From the NCBI RefSeq assembly GCF_032335695.1, contig NZ_JACTOJ010000019.1:1-64000 (forward strand): 64,000 bases of DNA, in the 5' to 3' direction. A model generated the notes under the pieces. It did no database searches. It was not told where the DNA came from and saw nothing but the letters and a program-made list of their open reading frames with translations. This document shows positions 8,330-16,813 of the stretch, piece after piece. Within the stretch, counting starts at the first letter, position 1. Each line of letters begins with the position of its first letter. Source of the stretch: JACTOJ01 sp032335695 (GTDB taxonomy: Bacteria > Bacillota > Clostridia > Clostridiales > Clostridiaceae). The position numbers and the translations under genes were made by a program.

Positions 8330-9163
8330 TCATTTTAGAGCAACGGGGATCCATATTTCAACCTTACAAATATCTGCTGCATCATCCCACAAGACGTACT
8401 TTTCAATAGTAGGTAAGCCTGATTTTTTATACTTGCTTTGAGGAAGAAATTCGTGATTAATTCGCTGCCATACATTATTAAGTACCTGTTCAGATATTTT
8501 TCCGTTTGCCTCAAAAATTAACCAAGTAGTATGTGGATAAGTATAGCTATCAAATTCCTCAATGTCTTCCTTATCCCATTGGATGCCACACATGTAGTCA
8601 TTGCTGCCATCCTCGCCAAACCCAAAGCATAAGCCCAAATCACATAAATGCCCACTTAGCTCTTCCATGGCTTCAGCACTTCCATCACTTTTAACGATTG
8701 CCCAAGTTCCTCCTCCATATGGTGTAGTTCGTCTTCTTCCAATTACTTTGAAGGACTCTTTGTTAATTATCTTATAATCCATTTTATCAACTCCCTTAAT
8801 AGTAAGTGCGAAGTATAAACGACAATAGAATGTAAGTTTTATATTATTTTTTCTTACCATTGATGGTACAACTCCGTGCACATGCTTAAAAGCCACGCTG
8901 AAGGCATCCGACGAGCTATATCCATACTTTAAAGCAATATCAATTACCTTAGCGTCTGTATTTTGCAAGTCGTAAGCAGCACATGTAAGTTTTCTACATC
9001 GGATATATTCTGACAATGGAATACCAGTTATTTGAATGAAAGATCTCTGAAATACATTAAAAGGACATGCCATAATCTTGCTTATCTCATTAGAATCTAT
9101 TTCGCTATTCAAATGACCTTCTACATAATCAATGGCTTTATTCATTCTATCGACCCAGTCCAT
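8330..9163 (-). CDS. AraC family regulator with GyrI-like effector domain
   Basis: A 277-residue regulator. Residues 1-105 carry two helix-turn-helix units of the AraC type (NSEIDSNEISKIMACPFNVF; KVIDIALKYGYSSSDAFSVAFKHVHG). After a linker, residues 130-277 form a GyrI/SOUL-like ligand-binding domain (YKIINKESFKVIGRRRTTP ... KVEIWIPVALK). This order, DNA-binding first and GyrI second, is that of the small-molecule sensors related to Rob and SoxS-like drug regulators. A paralogue with the same layout lies at 31543-32397. No adjacent target gene is apparent. GGAGGTGAGG precedes the ATG. Confidence 0.88.
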   Translation of the reverse strand: MDWVDRMNKAIDYVEGHLNSEIDSNEISKIMACPFNVFQRSFIQITGIPLSEYIRCRKLTCAAYDLQNTDAKVIDIALKYGYSSSDAFSVAFKHVHGVVPSMVRKNNIKLTFYCRLYFALTIKGVDKMDYKIINKESFKVIGRRRTTPYGGGTWAIVKSDGSAEAMEELSGHLCDLGLCFGFGEDGSNDYMCGIQWDKEDIEEFDSYTYPHTTWLIFEANGKISEQVLNNVWQRINHEFLPQSKYKKSGLPTIEKYVLWDDAADICKVEIWIPVALK

Positions 9164-9370
9164 TACCTCACCTCCTGAATTCTATTATAAAACGCGCTAT
9201 ACTATTTTTCCCATTATTTAATAAACAGATATTAACGGATATTGATTCTATAAAAAAATTATTAGATTTGTCGTGATAGTTTTATCAGTACAAGCTGTCC
9301 TTTAACTTACTTTCCAATATTAGGTGTTTTTAAAATTTTCTCTTAATGAGACTTCCTTGCAAATCTGAAT

Positions 9371-9898
9371 TTATAAATCTATCCAATATCGTTCAATAAC
9401 GCAATTTTCAGCTTTAATTAATACTTCATTTTCTTTTTTTCCAGCTTGTGATAAAATAGTTTTCTGGGAAGCAAAATTATCATTATCACAAGTTAGTAAA
9501 ACTCTATTAATATGTAATATGTCCTTACAATAAATTAACGCTTGTCTTAATTCTTCTTTTGCATATCCCTTGTTTCTTTCTGACTTTCTCACAGAATATC
9601 CTATATGTCCACCATATTGTAAAAGATACTCATTTAAAAAATGTCTTATCTGTATCATTCCTACAATACGATTATCACTTTTTCTGATTGCTAACAATTG
9701 TGTTGCAGTAACTTCTCTTCCATCTACTTTTTCTGTTTCATTCAATAATGATTTTTCAACATATTCCTGTGGTGAATTAGCATTTCTTAAAAAGCCTGTT
9801 CCATCCATTGATTCGTTATTATAAATAAACTCATTTTTATATGAAAATATATCATCACCATATTCTATTGCTACTTTCTTTAATACCAAATCCTCCAT
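9371..9898 (-). CDS. GNAT family N-acetyltransferase
   Basis: A 175-residue single-domain GNAT. The acetyl-CoA motif is IGYSVRKSERNKGYAKEELR (about residues 99-118), followed by LTCDNDNFASQKTILSQAG, the typical beta5-alpha4 segment. The order and the YGGHIGYSVR stretch resemble the 12500-12943 gene, so both probably belong to the RimJ-like small GNAT group acting on unknown small molecules. GAGGTG precedes the ATG. Next gene upstream: a P-loop kinase 30 bp away, possibly co-transcribed. Confidence 0.87.
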   Translation of the reverse strand: MEDLVLKKVAIEYGDDIFSYKNEFIYNNESMDGTGFLRNANSPQEYVEKSLLNETEKVDGREVTATQLLAIRKSDNRIVGMIQIRHFLNEYLLQYGGHIGYSVRKSERNKGYAKEELRQALIYCKDILHINRVLLTCDNDNFASQKTILSQAGKKENEVLIKAENCVIERYWIDL

Positions 9899-9928
9899 AA
9901 AATCACCTCTACAAATTAAAAGTATTAA

Positions 9929-10432
9929 TTATCTTATAACATCGTCATAGATTGTACTTACTATTTCATTTAAACTTAATTCTTTATGCAGGCATGCTTC
10001 TGGAATGATATCTAATAAATCTTTTTCATTCCACCATTCTCTCATTTCTTTCTCCCCAAATTCATGTGCATTAGGCTTTTGCTTATGGCGGTTTAAGGTT
10101 TCTTCAAAAGGTACATCGAAGTAATAAGCAAAAATTTGGTTATTGAATTCGTTTAGCAAATTTTCAAATAAACTTTCATACCACTTTGAATTTAAAATAC
10201 CTTCTAAAATTACTATATTGCAATGGCTTTTTCCGTATAGTGCAAGTTCCAATAATAGCTGACTAGCTTCTGGATTAGCTCCATCTTTCACAAATAGAAT
10301 TTCGCGTCTAACAACATCTTGTGAAATTAGCATTGTACCATGTCCAAATTTTCTTTGTAAAGCCTTGCCTGTAGTAGTCTTACCACTTCCAGAATTACCT
10401 CTTAGTATTATTAACTTTGTCTCTCCATCCAT
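9929..10432 (-). CDS. P-loop kinase (AAA_33 type)
   Basis: A 167-residue ATP-binding protein. The Walker A motif GNSGSGKTT is at residues 12-20. SQDVVRREILF carries the acidic substrate-binding residue seen in small-molecule kinases, and the LEGIL strand near residue 77 serves as Walker B. DVPFEETLNRH is a lid-like segment rich in Arg and His. It fits the zeta-toxin/chloramphenicol-phosphotransferase-like AAA_33 group, which phosphorylates small molecules or sugars; the substrate is unknown. GGAAGG precedes the ATG. Confidence 0.82.
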   Translation of the reverse strand: MDGETKLIILRGNSGSGKTTTGKALQRKFGHGTMLISQDVVRREILFVKDGANPEASQLLLELALYGKSHCNIVILEGILNSKWYESLFENLLNEFNNQIFAYYFDVPFEETLNRHKQKPNAHEFGEKEMREWWNEKDLLDIIPEACLHKELSLNEIVSTIYDDVIR

Positions 10433-10534
10433 ATAACATCTTCCTTCCAGGATTAACCAATTACTGCTTGTATTCCTCAGCCTTAAATTGTGAATTTATC
10501 TATCTCATTAAATTTAAATTGTCATTACTATGGA

Positions 10535-11437
10535 TTACTCAAAATTTTGCTTGATGAAATCAATATACCCTTTTTTTATAACTTCACAGGAATTCTCCTT
10601 AAACCAGTCATAAGATTCTTTTAATCCCTCAAATAAATTCTTTTGTTTTGGTAATAACTCCTCCTGTCTTGAAACATCCAATATATATTCATAATTATAA
10701 AAACTAAAATAGTCTCTTTGATTATCATGGTTAGTTACATATACTTTTTCCAAAGGAGTTCCCACTACTTTATAGCATAACTCAACAAAGGTATTTATAT
10801 CTACCAATTCTGTGTTACCAACATTTAATATATGTTCCCTAGGGTGCTTCTCTAGAATTTTTTCAATAACTTTACATAAATCATCTACATGAAAAAATTG
10901 TAATTTCATCTCTCCATCCTTAGGAATATAAAATTTTCTATTTTTTAAAGCACACTCGAATACAAATGGTTCTCTATATAGGTTTTGCATTGGACCATAT
11001 AAATAAGGAGGTCTTAAAATATATGCATTAGGAACTCTTGAAAGTAAATATTCTTCCGCTTCAATCTTATCAGTTCCATATTTACCCCAGATAGAATTGA
11101 GACCAGTCTTTTGACTTTCGGAAAATGGCTGTTCATTTGTTTCTGGATAAACGGCTGAGGAGCTAATAAATATGTAATCAGTGAATTTTCCTAACGCATC
11201 TAATATATTTCTAATATCCTTTTGATTATATGCACACACATCCACTATGGCATCAAAGGAGTATTTTGCTAAACAATCTTGTAAATTATTTCTATCTGCA
11301 CATATTAAATTAACATTCTCTATTTGCTGTTTACTTCCTCTATTTAAGACATACACTTCATAGTTCTTTGATTCAAAATATTTTGCTACATATTTGCTAA
11401 CAAATACAGTTCCACCTGTAACTAATATACGTTTCAT
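10535..11437 (-). CDS. NAD-dependent epimerase/dehydratase family protein
   Basis: A 300-residue extended short-chain dehydrogenase. The N-terminal Rossmann motif reads ILVTGGTVFVS; GGTGFIG is the usual form, so the second and third glycines are replaced. SSSAVY near residue 95 carries the catalytic Ser, and YGTDK supplies the YxxxK pair. RPPYLYGP and HVDDL are typical of nucleotide-sugar epimerases and of NAD-binding mRNA-binding-like reductases. I chose the start at 11437 because AAGGAGA lies six bases upstream. The substrate is probably a nucleotide sugar; the altered glycine motif may weaken NAD binding. Confidence 0.85.
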   Translation of the reverse strand: MKRILVTGGTVFVSKYVAKYFESKNYEVYVLNRGSKQQIENVNLICADRNNLQDCLAKYSFDAIVDVCAYNQKDIRNILDALGKFTDYIFISSSAVYPETNEQPFSESQKTGLNSIWGKYGTDKIEAEEYLLSRVPNAYILRPPYLYGPMQNLYREPFVFECALKNRKFYIPKDGEMKLQFFHVDDLCKVIEKILEKHPREHILNVGNTELVDINTFVELCYKVVGTPLEKVYVTNHDNQRDYFSFYNYEYILDVSRQEELLPKQKNLFEGLKESYDWFKENSCEVIKKGYIDFIKQNFE

Positions 11438-11464
11438 AAACTTCTCCTTCAATAATATAGAAGA

Positions 11465-11734
11465 TTATTCAATAATCTTTTCATATCTATATTCATTTAA
11501 TTTTTTACCTATAATTATTTCTTTAACCATTCCATCATGATTAAATCCAACTTTTTCATAAAATTTTCTTGCATATATATTTTCTTCAAGAACCCATAAT
11601 GTAACTTTATTATAGCCTCTTTTCTTTAACTCCTTTAATCCCCAATTGATTAATTCAAAACCTATGACCATCTTACAATACTCTGGCAATAAATATATTC
11701 CCCTCTTGCGCCACGGATTTTCAATACTATTCAT
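11465..11734 (-). pseudogene. GNAT acetyltransferase, N-terminally truncated
   Basis: Only the last 89 residues of a GNAT protein remain. VTLWVLEENIYARKFYEKVGF is a clear C-terminal GNAT segment. The acetyl-CoA loop that should read like YWGKGIG is YCKMVIG, so the core glycines are lost. The first half of the fold (about 80 residues) is absent. The frame starts by overlapping the stop of the next upstream gene at 11734, and no ribosome binding site suits it. Inactive in all likelihood. Confidence 0.7.
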
Positions 11735-12417
11735 TAAATACTATCTTTATAATCTTCCTTCAGTATTTGACTAATTTTCTCCGCACCTTCTTCAACAAAT
11801 CTATCCATTTCTTCTTCTTTTAAATAGATATATTCTCTTTCCAAATTCTTTCTTTCCTCACTATAAAAACCTATTATATATTTTCTTCTATTTTCAAATG
11901 CATCGCTGCTAAAAAAATTCATATAATTATTATTGAATCCCTCTGCGTTTTTATAAATTGAAAAAGATCTAAAATTGGGATTTCTTTTAATATACAGAAA
12001 GTCAAGATCATACCAATCTTTCTTTAATGTCCATATCCATTCCGTCCTGTCTTTATCGTATAAAGATTTAAATTTATCTTTACTTGGACGAACTATTTCA
12101 TTTACCCACATAATATCAGTTAATAAATGCGTTAAATAACCAATATAAAAAGATTTCTGTTTGTTGTTATATTTTTTTCTCTGCTCTACTGTAAAAAATC
12201 TTCCAATATATTCGCTTAAATGAATATCTTTTAATCCATCCCCATCTGTGGTTTTAAAGTGCGAAATATCCCCACTTGGAGTAAAAGCCGACCAATCGTC
12301 GTTTGGTATACCGCTATCAGGTGCTATATTTCCAACTACAAATTCTGTAGATGAAAGATTAGATATTTCATTCAACAGTTTGTCTGCAATTCGTAGATGT
12401 ACCATCCAAGAAGCCAT
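11734..12417 (-). CDS. Zinc-dependent phospholipase C family protein
   Basis: A 227-residue protein of the Zn_dep_PLPC fold. MASWMVHLRIADKLL places a Trp and a metal-binding His at the very N-terminus. FVVGNIAPDSG, SHFKT and YIGYLTHLLTDIMWVNEI supply the remaining His and Asp ligands. Unlike secreted clostridial alpha-toxin it has no signal peptide and no C2-like domain, so it is a short intracellular relative whose substrate is unknown. AGGAGG precedes the ATG. Its stop overlaps the GNAT fragment. Confidence 0.8.
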   Translation of the reverse strand: MASWMVHLRIADKLLNEISNLSSTEFVVGNIAPDSGIPNDDWSAFTPSGDISHFKTTDGDGLKDIHLSEYIGRFFTVEQRKKYNNKQKSFYIGYLTHLLTDIMWVNEIVRPSKDKFKSLYDKDRTEWIWTLKKDWYDLDFLYIKRNPNFRSFSIYKNAEGFNNNYMNFFSSDAFENRRKYIIGFYSEERKNLEREYIYLKEEEMDRFVEEGAEKISQILKEDYKDSI

Positions 12418-12499
12418 TTGACCCCTCCTTTTTAATAGATAGAAATAATCAGTTTAACTAATTATTAGAACCTGACTTACGATTTAGTATTTCAAGTAA

Positions 12500-12943
12500 T
12501 TATGAAAATTCAAATCTATAGATACACTTCTCTGTTTCTCCCACTAATCTCATATCATTGTCTTTCGGTAATTCAACTATTTCTTCTAAAATTCCACCAG
12601 CATATTCGCATGTCTTTCTTGAAGCATAATTATCAGGGTTACAAGTGATGATTAAATAATCCATTTTGTGTTTCTTGGCAAGCTCAAACAGCAAAATGCA
12701 CGCTTTCCCTGCAAAATTATGGCCTCGATATTCTTTATCTATGTGATAACCAATATTGCCTCCATAATATACTTTTTTATTGTAACCGATACGCAAATCA
12801 CATCCTCCCATTTTTGTTCCACATTTATTGCAAATATCAAAGTGATATGCTGGAAGCCAATCTTTCTCCTCATTACCTTCAACAGTTCTTTCTAACTTGA
12901 GAAAAAGTTCTTCGTTTTTAAGAAATTCTGTATTTAAAAACAT
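12500..12943 (-). CDS. GNAT family N-acetyltransferase
   Basis: A 147-residue GNAT. NIGYHIDKEYRGHNFAGKAC (about residues 63-82) is the acetyl-CoA motif, with the usual GxG written HNFAG. NPDNYASRKTCEYAGG is the following segment. CNKCGTKMGGCD near residue 40 has three cysteines in a zinc-ribbon-like spacing, unusual for a GNAT; a structural metal is possible but not shown. Good ribosome binding site (GAGGAG). Confidence 0.85.
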   Translation of the reverse strand: MFLNTEFLKNEELFLKLERTVEGNEEKDWLPAYHFDICNKCGTKMGGCDLRIGYNKKVYYGGNIGYHIDKEYRGHNFAGKACILLFELAKKHKMDYLIITCNPDNYASRKTCEYAGGILEEIVELPKDNDMRLVGETEKCIYRFEFS

Positions 12944-13025
12944 GAGTTATTTCTCCTCTTTTTCATATTGTTTATTATAAATATAAAATATTTAAATAAA
13001 GATAAGATGAACAGGTTCCTTACTA

Positions 13026-13579
13026 CTACTCTGAGGCCTTTTTAATTGGAAGCCATAGTTTGAATCCTACTAACCCAGCGTCACCAATATTGGGATTTTC
13101 CCACCACTCTTTTGAAAAAATCTGTTCTTCCCTGTGTCGCCTTTCTTTTAAATCAAATTCATATTCCCCCATTTCTTTTAAGCATTCGGACATAACTTTA
13201 AAAGCTGTTTGCATAGATGAACCAATATCTATATTTCCATCATGATGAAACTCATTTAATGCCACATCTCCTACCAAAAATAATCCTTTAGGTGCGTCAC
13301 AGACATCAGCCTCTAAAAAAGTACCGCTTTTACCTTCATCTCCAAATAGAAACATTTGCATAACATATTCGTGAAAATCTGCTCCCTCATTTGGATTATG
13401 TTCTTCTCCATCAGAGTGATGTCCTTTGGGTGCACACCAACACAACGACGAGCAGTATAATCACTTAAATTCTTAACAGCCCATTCCCGTAATAAATTTC
13501 CCGCAGCCCTCTCTGGATCTTTACAGTTTACAAAAAAAGAAGCTACAAGCTCATTACTATGTTTTTCTATACGAACCAA
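13026..13579 (-). pseudogene. GyrI-like domain protein, frameshifted
   Basis: Two overlapping frames make one GyrI-like small-molecule sensor of about 185 residues. The first frame (TTG start at 13579, GGAGGT 12 bases upstream) reads VRIEKHSNELVASFFV ... RRCVGVHPK. The second continues with GHHSDGEEHN ... VGFKLWLPIKK, the usual GyrI ending. The shift falls at about 13427, in a CCCAAAGG stretch: adding one A restores the frame. There is no DNA-binding domain, as in stand-alone GyrI/SbmC proteins that bind drugs. Broken, or a read error. Confidence 0.7.
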
Positions 13580-13615
13580 AGATTTGAAATTACCTCCATT
13601 TATTTTAATTTTAGG

Positions 13616-13660
13616 CTCTGTTTTAAATCAGTGTTGATTTTTACACTGATTTAAAACTTC
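13616..13660 (+). repeat. Family A composite, left hairpin module
   Basis: GGCTCTG followed by a perfect 15-bp inverted repeat, GTTTTAAATCAGTGT ... ACACTGATTTAAAAC, with an eight-base loop. The same module sits in front of the copy at 48014, is cut short at 24448-24477 and stands alone, inverted, at 63687-63730. Its GGCTCTGTTTTAAA end resembles the terminal repeat of the main element, so module plus main element form one composite. Confidence 0.85.
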
Positions 13661-13673
13661 CTTCAGTTCGGGA

Positions 13674-13909
13674 GGCTATGTTTTAAAATGTTGATATTAT
13701 CGTTTAAGTTCTAGAAACTCTTAGGGATTGCGACTTATAATTGGCGTAATTTTGCCCAGGACGGGCAAAGCAATTTTAGCGCCATGGATGGCGCAATAAA
13801 ATTGGTAGCCAATTATAACAAAGCAGCCCTTAGAGTTTCTTACATGGGTTCTGAAAGAAACCATGCTAGACGAAAAACGCCTTTATCAACATCCTTTTAA
13901 AACATAGCC
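13674..13909 (+). repeat. Family A repeat, full-length main element (236 bp)
   Basis: Bounded by perfect 15-bp terminal inverted repeats, GGCTATGTTTTAAAA and TTTTAAAACATAGCC, extended by TGTTGATA/TATCAACA. The interior is dense with stems: TTTGCCC-aggac-GGGCAAA, GCGCCAT-gg-ATGGCGC and AATTGGTAGCCAATT. There is no reading frame of note. It looks like a non-autonomous MITE-like element, or a structured RNA carried on one. All 111 of its last bases match 1-111. Confidence 0.88.
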
Positions 13910-13914
13910 TAATT

Positions 13915-15129
13915 TTAAATAAGATGCTCTATTTCAGGTATTGTAAGGCTTCTAAGATACCTGCCTTGTCCATCAATATTGTTTGGAGTTGCAACAAATC
14001 CTTCTTTCACTAAATATTCATTTATAGCACCAAAAATTTGATGCCATACTTCATTTGCTGTTTCTTTTATATTCACCTTATGCCTTACAGGTGTTAATAT
14101 TGATGCATTAACTTCAAAACTATCAAAGACTTCTTTAACTATAGGAAGGATATTCTCAAGTATTACATCTGATAACTCTTTGATAATTGTGGATAATTCA
14201 AAGTCATAAAATATCGGAACATCCACTGAAATAATGTTATCATCTCCATTTATACTGATATATTCTAATTCCTTTAAAAGCTCTACTCTACTCTTTTCTT
14301 CTTCTGATAGTTTGCTATACTGAATATTGTTGTCAATGGCATTGTGTATTAAAGTACCACATTCATAGGCAATTTCTTTATTCATTTTATCTAAAATCTT
14401 GTTATACACAATATTTACTTTATGAAATGGACTTGCGCTATCTATGTTTTTCTGTGTTAACCTAAAAAATCTGAACATATCTTTTCTTAAACCATTTGAA
14501 TCTCCGAAACTATTAAAAGTAAAACCAAAGCTGCTATAGTTATTACTACTGCATAATATCTTATTGCTGTGTTTTTCCGTTAATTTACTATTTTCGTATG
14601 CAACAATAATGTAGTCCCTATTTCCAGGTTGCAACTTAGATGCACAAAATATATCTCTTTCGGTAAAAAATTCAAAAGCAGTACCATCAAAGATTTTATC
14701 ACAGATGGTGTGATATAGTATTCTCTCGTAACTATGGGACTTAGAGCATCTTAATTTTGAAGCTTTTGCATAAAGTGCGTCTTTCATATCGACTATTCTT
14801 TTACCAATTACCTCTCCTATTCCATTTACAAAATGCTCCATTACTATGACATCTTCCTCTAAGAAAACAGGAAATTTAACTCTGTATGTATTCTCTTTGG
14901 TTTCTATAGCATTAATTAATTCAAGATTATTGATAATATTTTCAACAATTTCTTCTTTGATATTTAAGATTTCTGCTATCTTAAATTTAGATATAGAAAA
15001 AGGATCATTCTTTGCAATCAAATAAAGCATTTCAGATGCATGTTCTTTATTACAAACATATTCTGGATTATAATTATCGTATTCTCCAATATCTCCAAAA
15101 AAATAAAAATTCAATTTTTTATTTCTCAT
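13915..15129 (-). CDS. Hypothetical protein with N-terminal winged-helix-like domain
   Basis: A 404-residue soluble protein that I do not recognise. Residues 25-100 look like a winged helix: ASEMLYLIAKNDPFSISKFK, then IAEILNIKEEIVENIINNLE, then a wing. The remaining 300 residues are mixed alpha/beta with no known catalytic motif, no membrane segment and no signal peptide. It could be a ligand-sensing regulator. The start at 15129 has GGGGGAAT before it. Its stop lies five bases from the end of a family A copy, so that element sits at its 3' edge. Confidence 0.55.
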   Translation of the reverse strand: MRNKKLNFYFFGDIGEYDNYNPEYVCNKEHASEMLYLIAKNDPFSISKFKIAEILNIKEEIVENIINNLELINAIETKENTYRVKFPVFLEEDVIVMEHFVNGIGEVIGKRIVDMKDALYAKASKLRCSKSHSYERILYHTICDKIFDGTAFEFFTERDIFCASKLQPGNRDYIIVAYENSKLTEKHSNKILCSSNNYSSFGFTFNSFGDSNGLRKDMFRFFRLTQKNIDSASPFHKVNIVYNKILDKMNKEIAYECGTLIHNAIDNNIQYSKLSEEEKSRVELLKELEYISINGDDNIISVDVPIFYDFELSTIIKELSDVILENILPIVKEVFDSFEVNASILTPVRHKVNIKETANEVWHQIFGAINEYLVKEGFVATPNNIDGQGRYLRSLTIPEIEHLI

Positions 15130-15377
15130 TCCAATTCCCCCAAACAGTTGTTCTGTATATTTTTCCATTTAAAACAATTCACTATTCAAGTATGCTTATT
15201 ATTTTATTAATCTATAAAGCTCTGTGGCTTAAACTACATTTGTTTATAGTAAAAAACAGTTTCGTGCAAATTACCATTAGCAAACTTCAGGTATTGTGGT
15301 ATTCTCCCAGCTTCAATAGATACAACAAGTTTGAAGGATCTCCTGCTCTTGTATCTACTGCATTAACTCTCCGTTTT

Positions 15378-15916
15378 TTAATTTATAATATCTGTAATCA
15401 ATTCCTTATGTTCAATCTTCCTTTGCACATGAGAATGTCCACATAAAATGATTGATGTTTTTACACTGTCCATGACTTCCATAGTCCTAGCATCATCCGG
15501 CAACATTTTTTCATTTATCTTATTAGGTGAGCCATGGCAAATAGTGATTGCTGGCATGTCCCCATCTTTATCTCTTCTGATGGCTGCAGCTGTGAAAAAA
15601 AGTCCAAATCTTTGGAAGTAAGGGATTTGTATGCATACAGTAGCGATCCACTGGCAGAATTTTTATCTTTCCAGCCTTTTTCACCGCCAGCACGGTATTT
15701 AAGCCAATAATCCTCCTTATTTCCTTTTATAAAATAACATTTATATTTTTTATTAACATCATATAATATTTTCATTGTTCTTTCTGGATATGCTAATTCC
15801 CCAATATAATCACCAAGAAAGATAAATGTACTAATATTTCGTGAAAATGAATATTCAAGGCAACGCTGTAATGCTATGTAATTGCCATGAACATTTGCTA
15901 AAACTGCTACATCCAT
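15378..15916 (-). pseudogene. Calcineurin-like metallophosphoesterase, frameshifted
   Basis: The first frame (133 codons) starts MDVAVLANVHGNYIAL, with FLGDYIG and FIKGNKEDYW, the first metal-binding blocks (the usual DxH is written NVHGN). It ends early at 15515. Another frame continues with MPAITICHGSPNKIN and ends after IILCGHSHVQRKI, which is the GHxH block. The shift lies in the four-C run at 15560-15563 (plus strand); one more base restores a continuous protein. The C-terminus after GHSH is also degraded between 15230 and 15378. A dead YfcE/serine-phosphatase-like gene. Confidence 0.7.
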
Positions 15917-15966
15917 GTTTTTAAGCTCCTTTTAAAATTGGAATTTGTAAGTTACTTAAATCTAAA

Positions 15967-16551
15967 CTAAGCATTTTTATACATATCGTAGATTACATAT
16001 CCTGAAATTCCTTCGAGAGAACCTGGATATGTTTCTTGATACATCATGCATTCAGGAATCTGCATAGGCCATCCACTTGTTGGATAGATATTGTACTTTG
16101 ATGAAGTTATAAAGCCTAGAGTATTATAAAATGCTGGGTTACCTTCAACTTGAATTCCTCTATACCCCTTTTCCTTCACTCTTTCAATTCCTAATTTAAT
16201 CATAGTAGAACCTACACCTTGTCTAAAATAATCGGCATGAACAGAAACCGGTGCAAGCATTACTATTTCTGTATTTTTGATACTTCTGTCATAATCCGCC
16301 TTTTGGGCAGTTGTTGATAGTGGAAAATGTGAAAACATAAAATGTCCAACTATTTTTTCATTAATTTCAGCCACTAGAGATAACTCGGGGCTATAGTATT
16401 GTCCTTCACGTATTTCTTTAATTAATGCCACAACATCTGTCCCATCTGAGTAATCTGTTCCTTCAGTAAATGATTTAATCACTAGTTTATTTACTTCTTC
16501 GAAATCTTTCTGGTTTTCTGCTCTTATTGTTAAGTCTTTTCTCATAACCAT
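15967..16551 (-). CDS. GNAT family N-acetyltransferase (YhbS-like)
   Basis: A 194-residue acetyltransferase similar to the YhbS group. LAPVSVHADYFRQGVGSTMI is the acetyl-CoA block with RxGVG. GYRGIQVEGNPAFYNTLGF is the family's typical next block. The substrate is unknown. AAGGAG precedes the ATG. The family B copy at 16621-16755 places an extended -10 promoter 84 bp upstream of the start codon. Confidence 0.9.
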   Translation of the reverse strand: MVMRKDLTIRAENQKDFEEVNKLVIKSFTEGTDYSDGTDVVALIKEIREGQYYSPELSLVAEINEKIVGHFMFSHFPLSTTAQKADYDRSIKNTEIVMLAPVSVHADYFRQGVGSTMIKLGIERVKEKGYRGIQVEGNPAFYNTLGFITSSKYNIYPTSGWPMQIPECMMYQETYPGSLEGISGYVIYDMYKNA

Positions 16552-16620
16552 TATTTCTCCTTCTATAAATTACTGTTTATAATCATTATAGTTAGATTGC
16601 CAATACATCATAATTAAAGC

Positions 16621-16755
16621 TTAATATAAGGATTATTATACCACATTTAGCATGTTGTTCTATATAATCTAGATGGATTTAGTTTTTATATGAATAAACA
16701 CCGCAAGATTCATTGCTGAATATCACGGCGTTTATGATTATTATTTATTTTTTAT
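16621..16755 (-). repeat. Family B repeat, intact copy (hairpin plus outward promoter)
   Basis: Read on the plus strand it begins GGATTATTATACCACATTTA and ends in a two-part hairpin: ATAAACACCG/CGGCGTTTAT outside and ATTCA-ttgc-TGAAT inside. On the minus strand it carries the extended -10 TGGTATAAT (16635-16643). It lies 70 bp upstream of the GNAT gene at 15967-16551 and fills most of the gap after 16551. The other copies keep the hairpin by paired changes (for example ACACCG/GGTGT versus CGCCGC/GCGGCG). Confidence 0.85.
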
Positions 16756-16813
16756 TATTGGTGAGCTGTTTTTTAATATTAGGAATTACCTCAACAATAA
16801 ATCGAAATTTTTT

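Noticed and set aside
11734..12417. Secreted alpha-toxin-type phospholipase C
   Set aside because: No signal peptide and no C-terminal lipid-binding domain; it is only a short intracellular relative of the zinc-binding fold.
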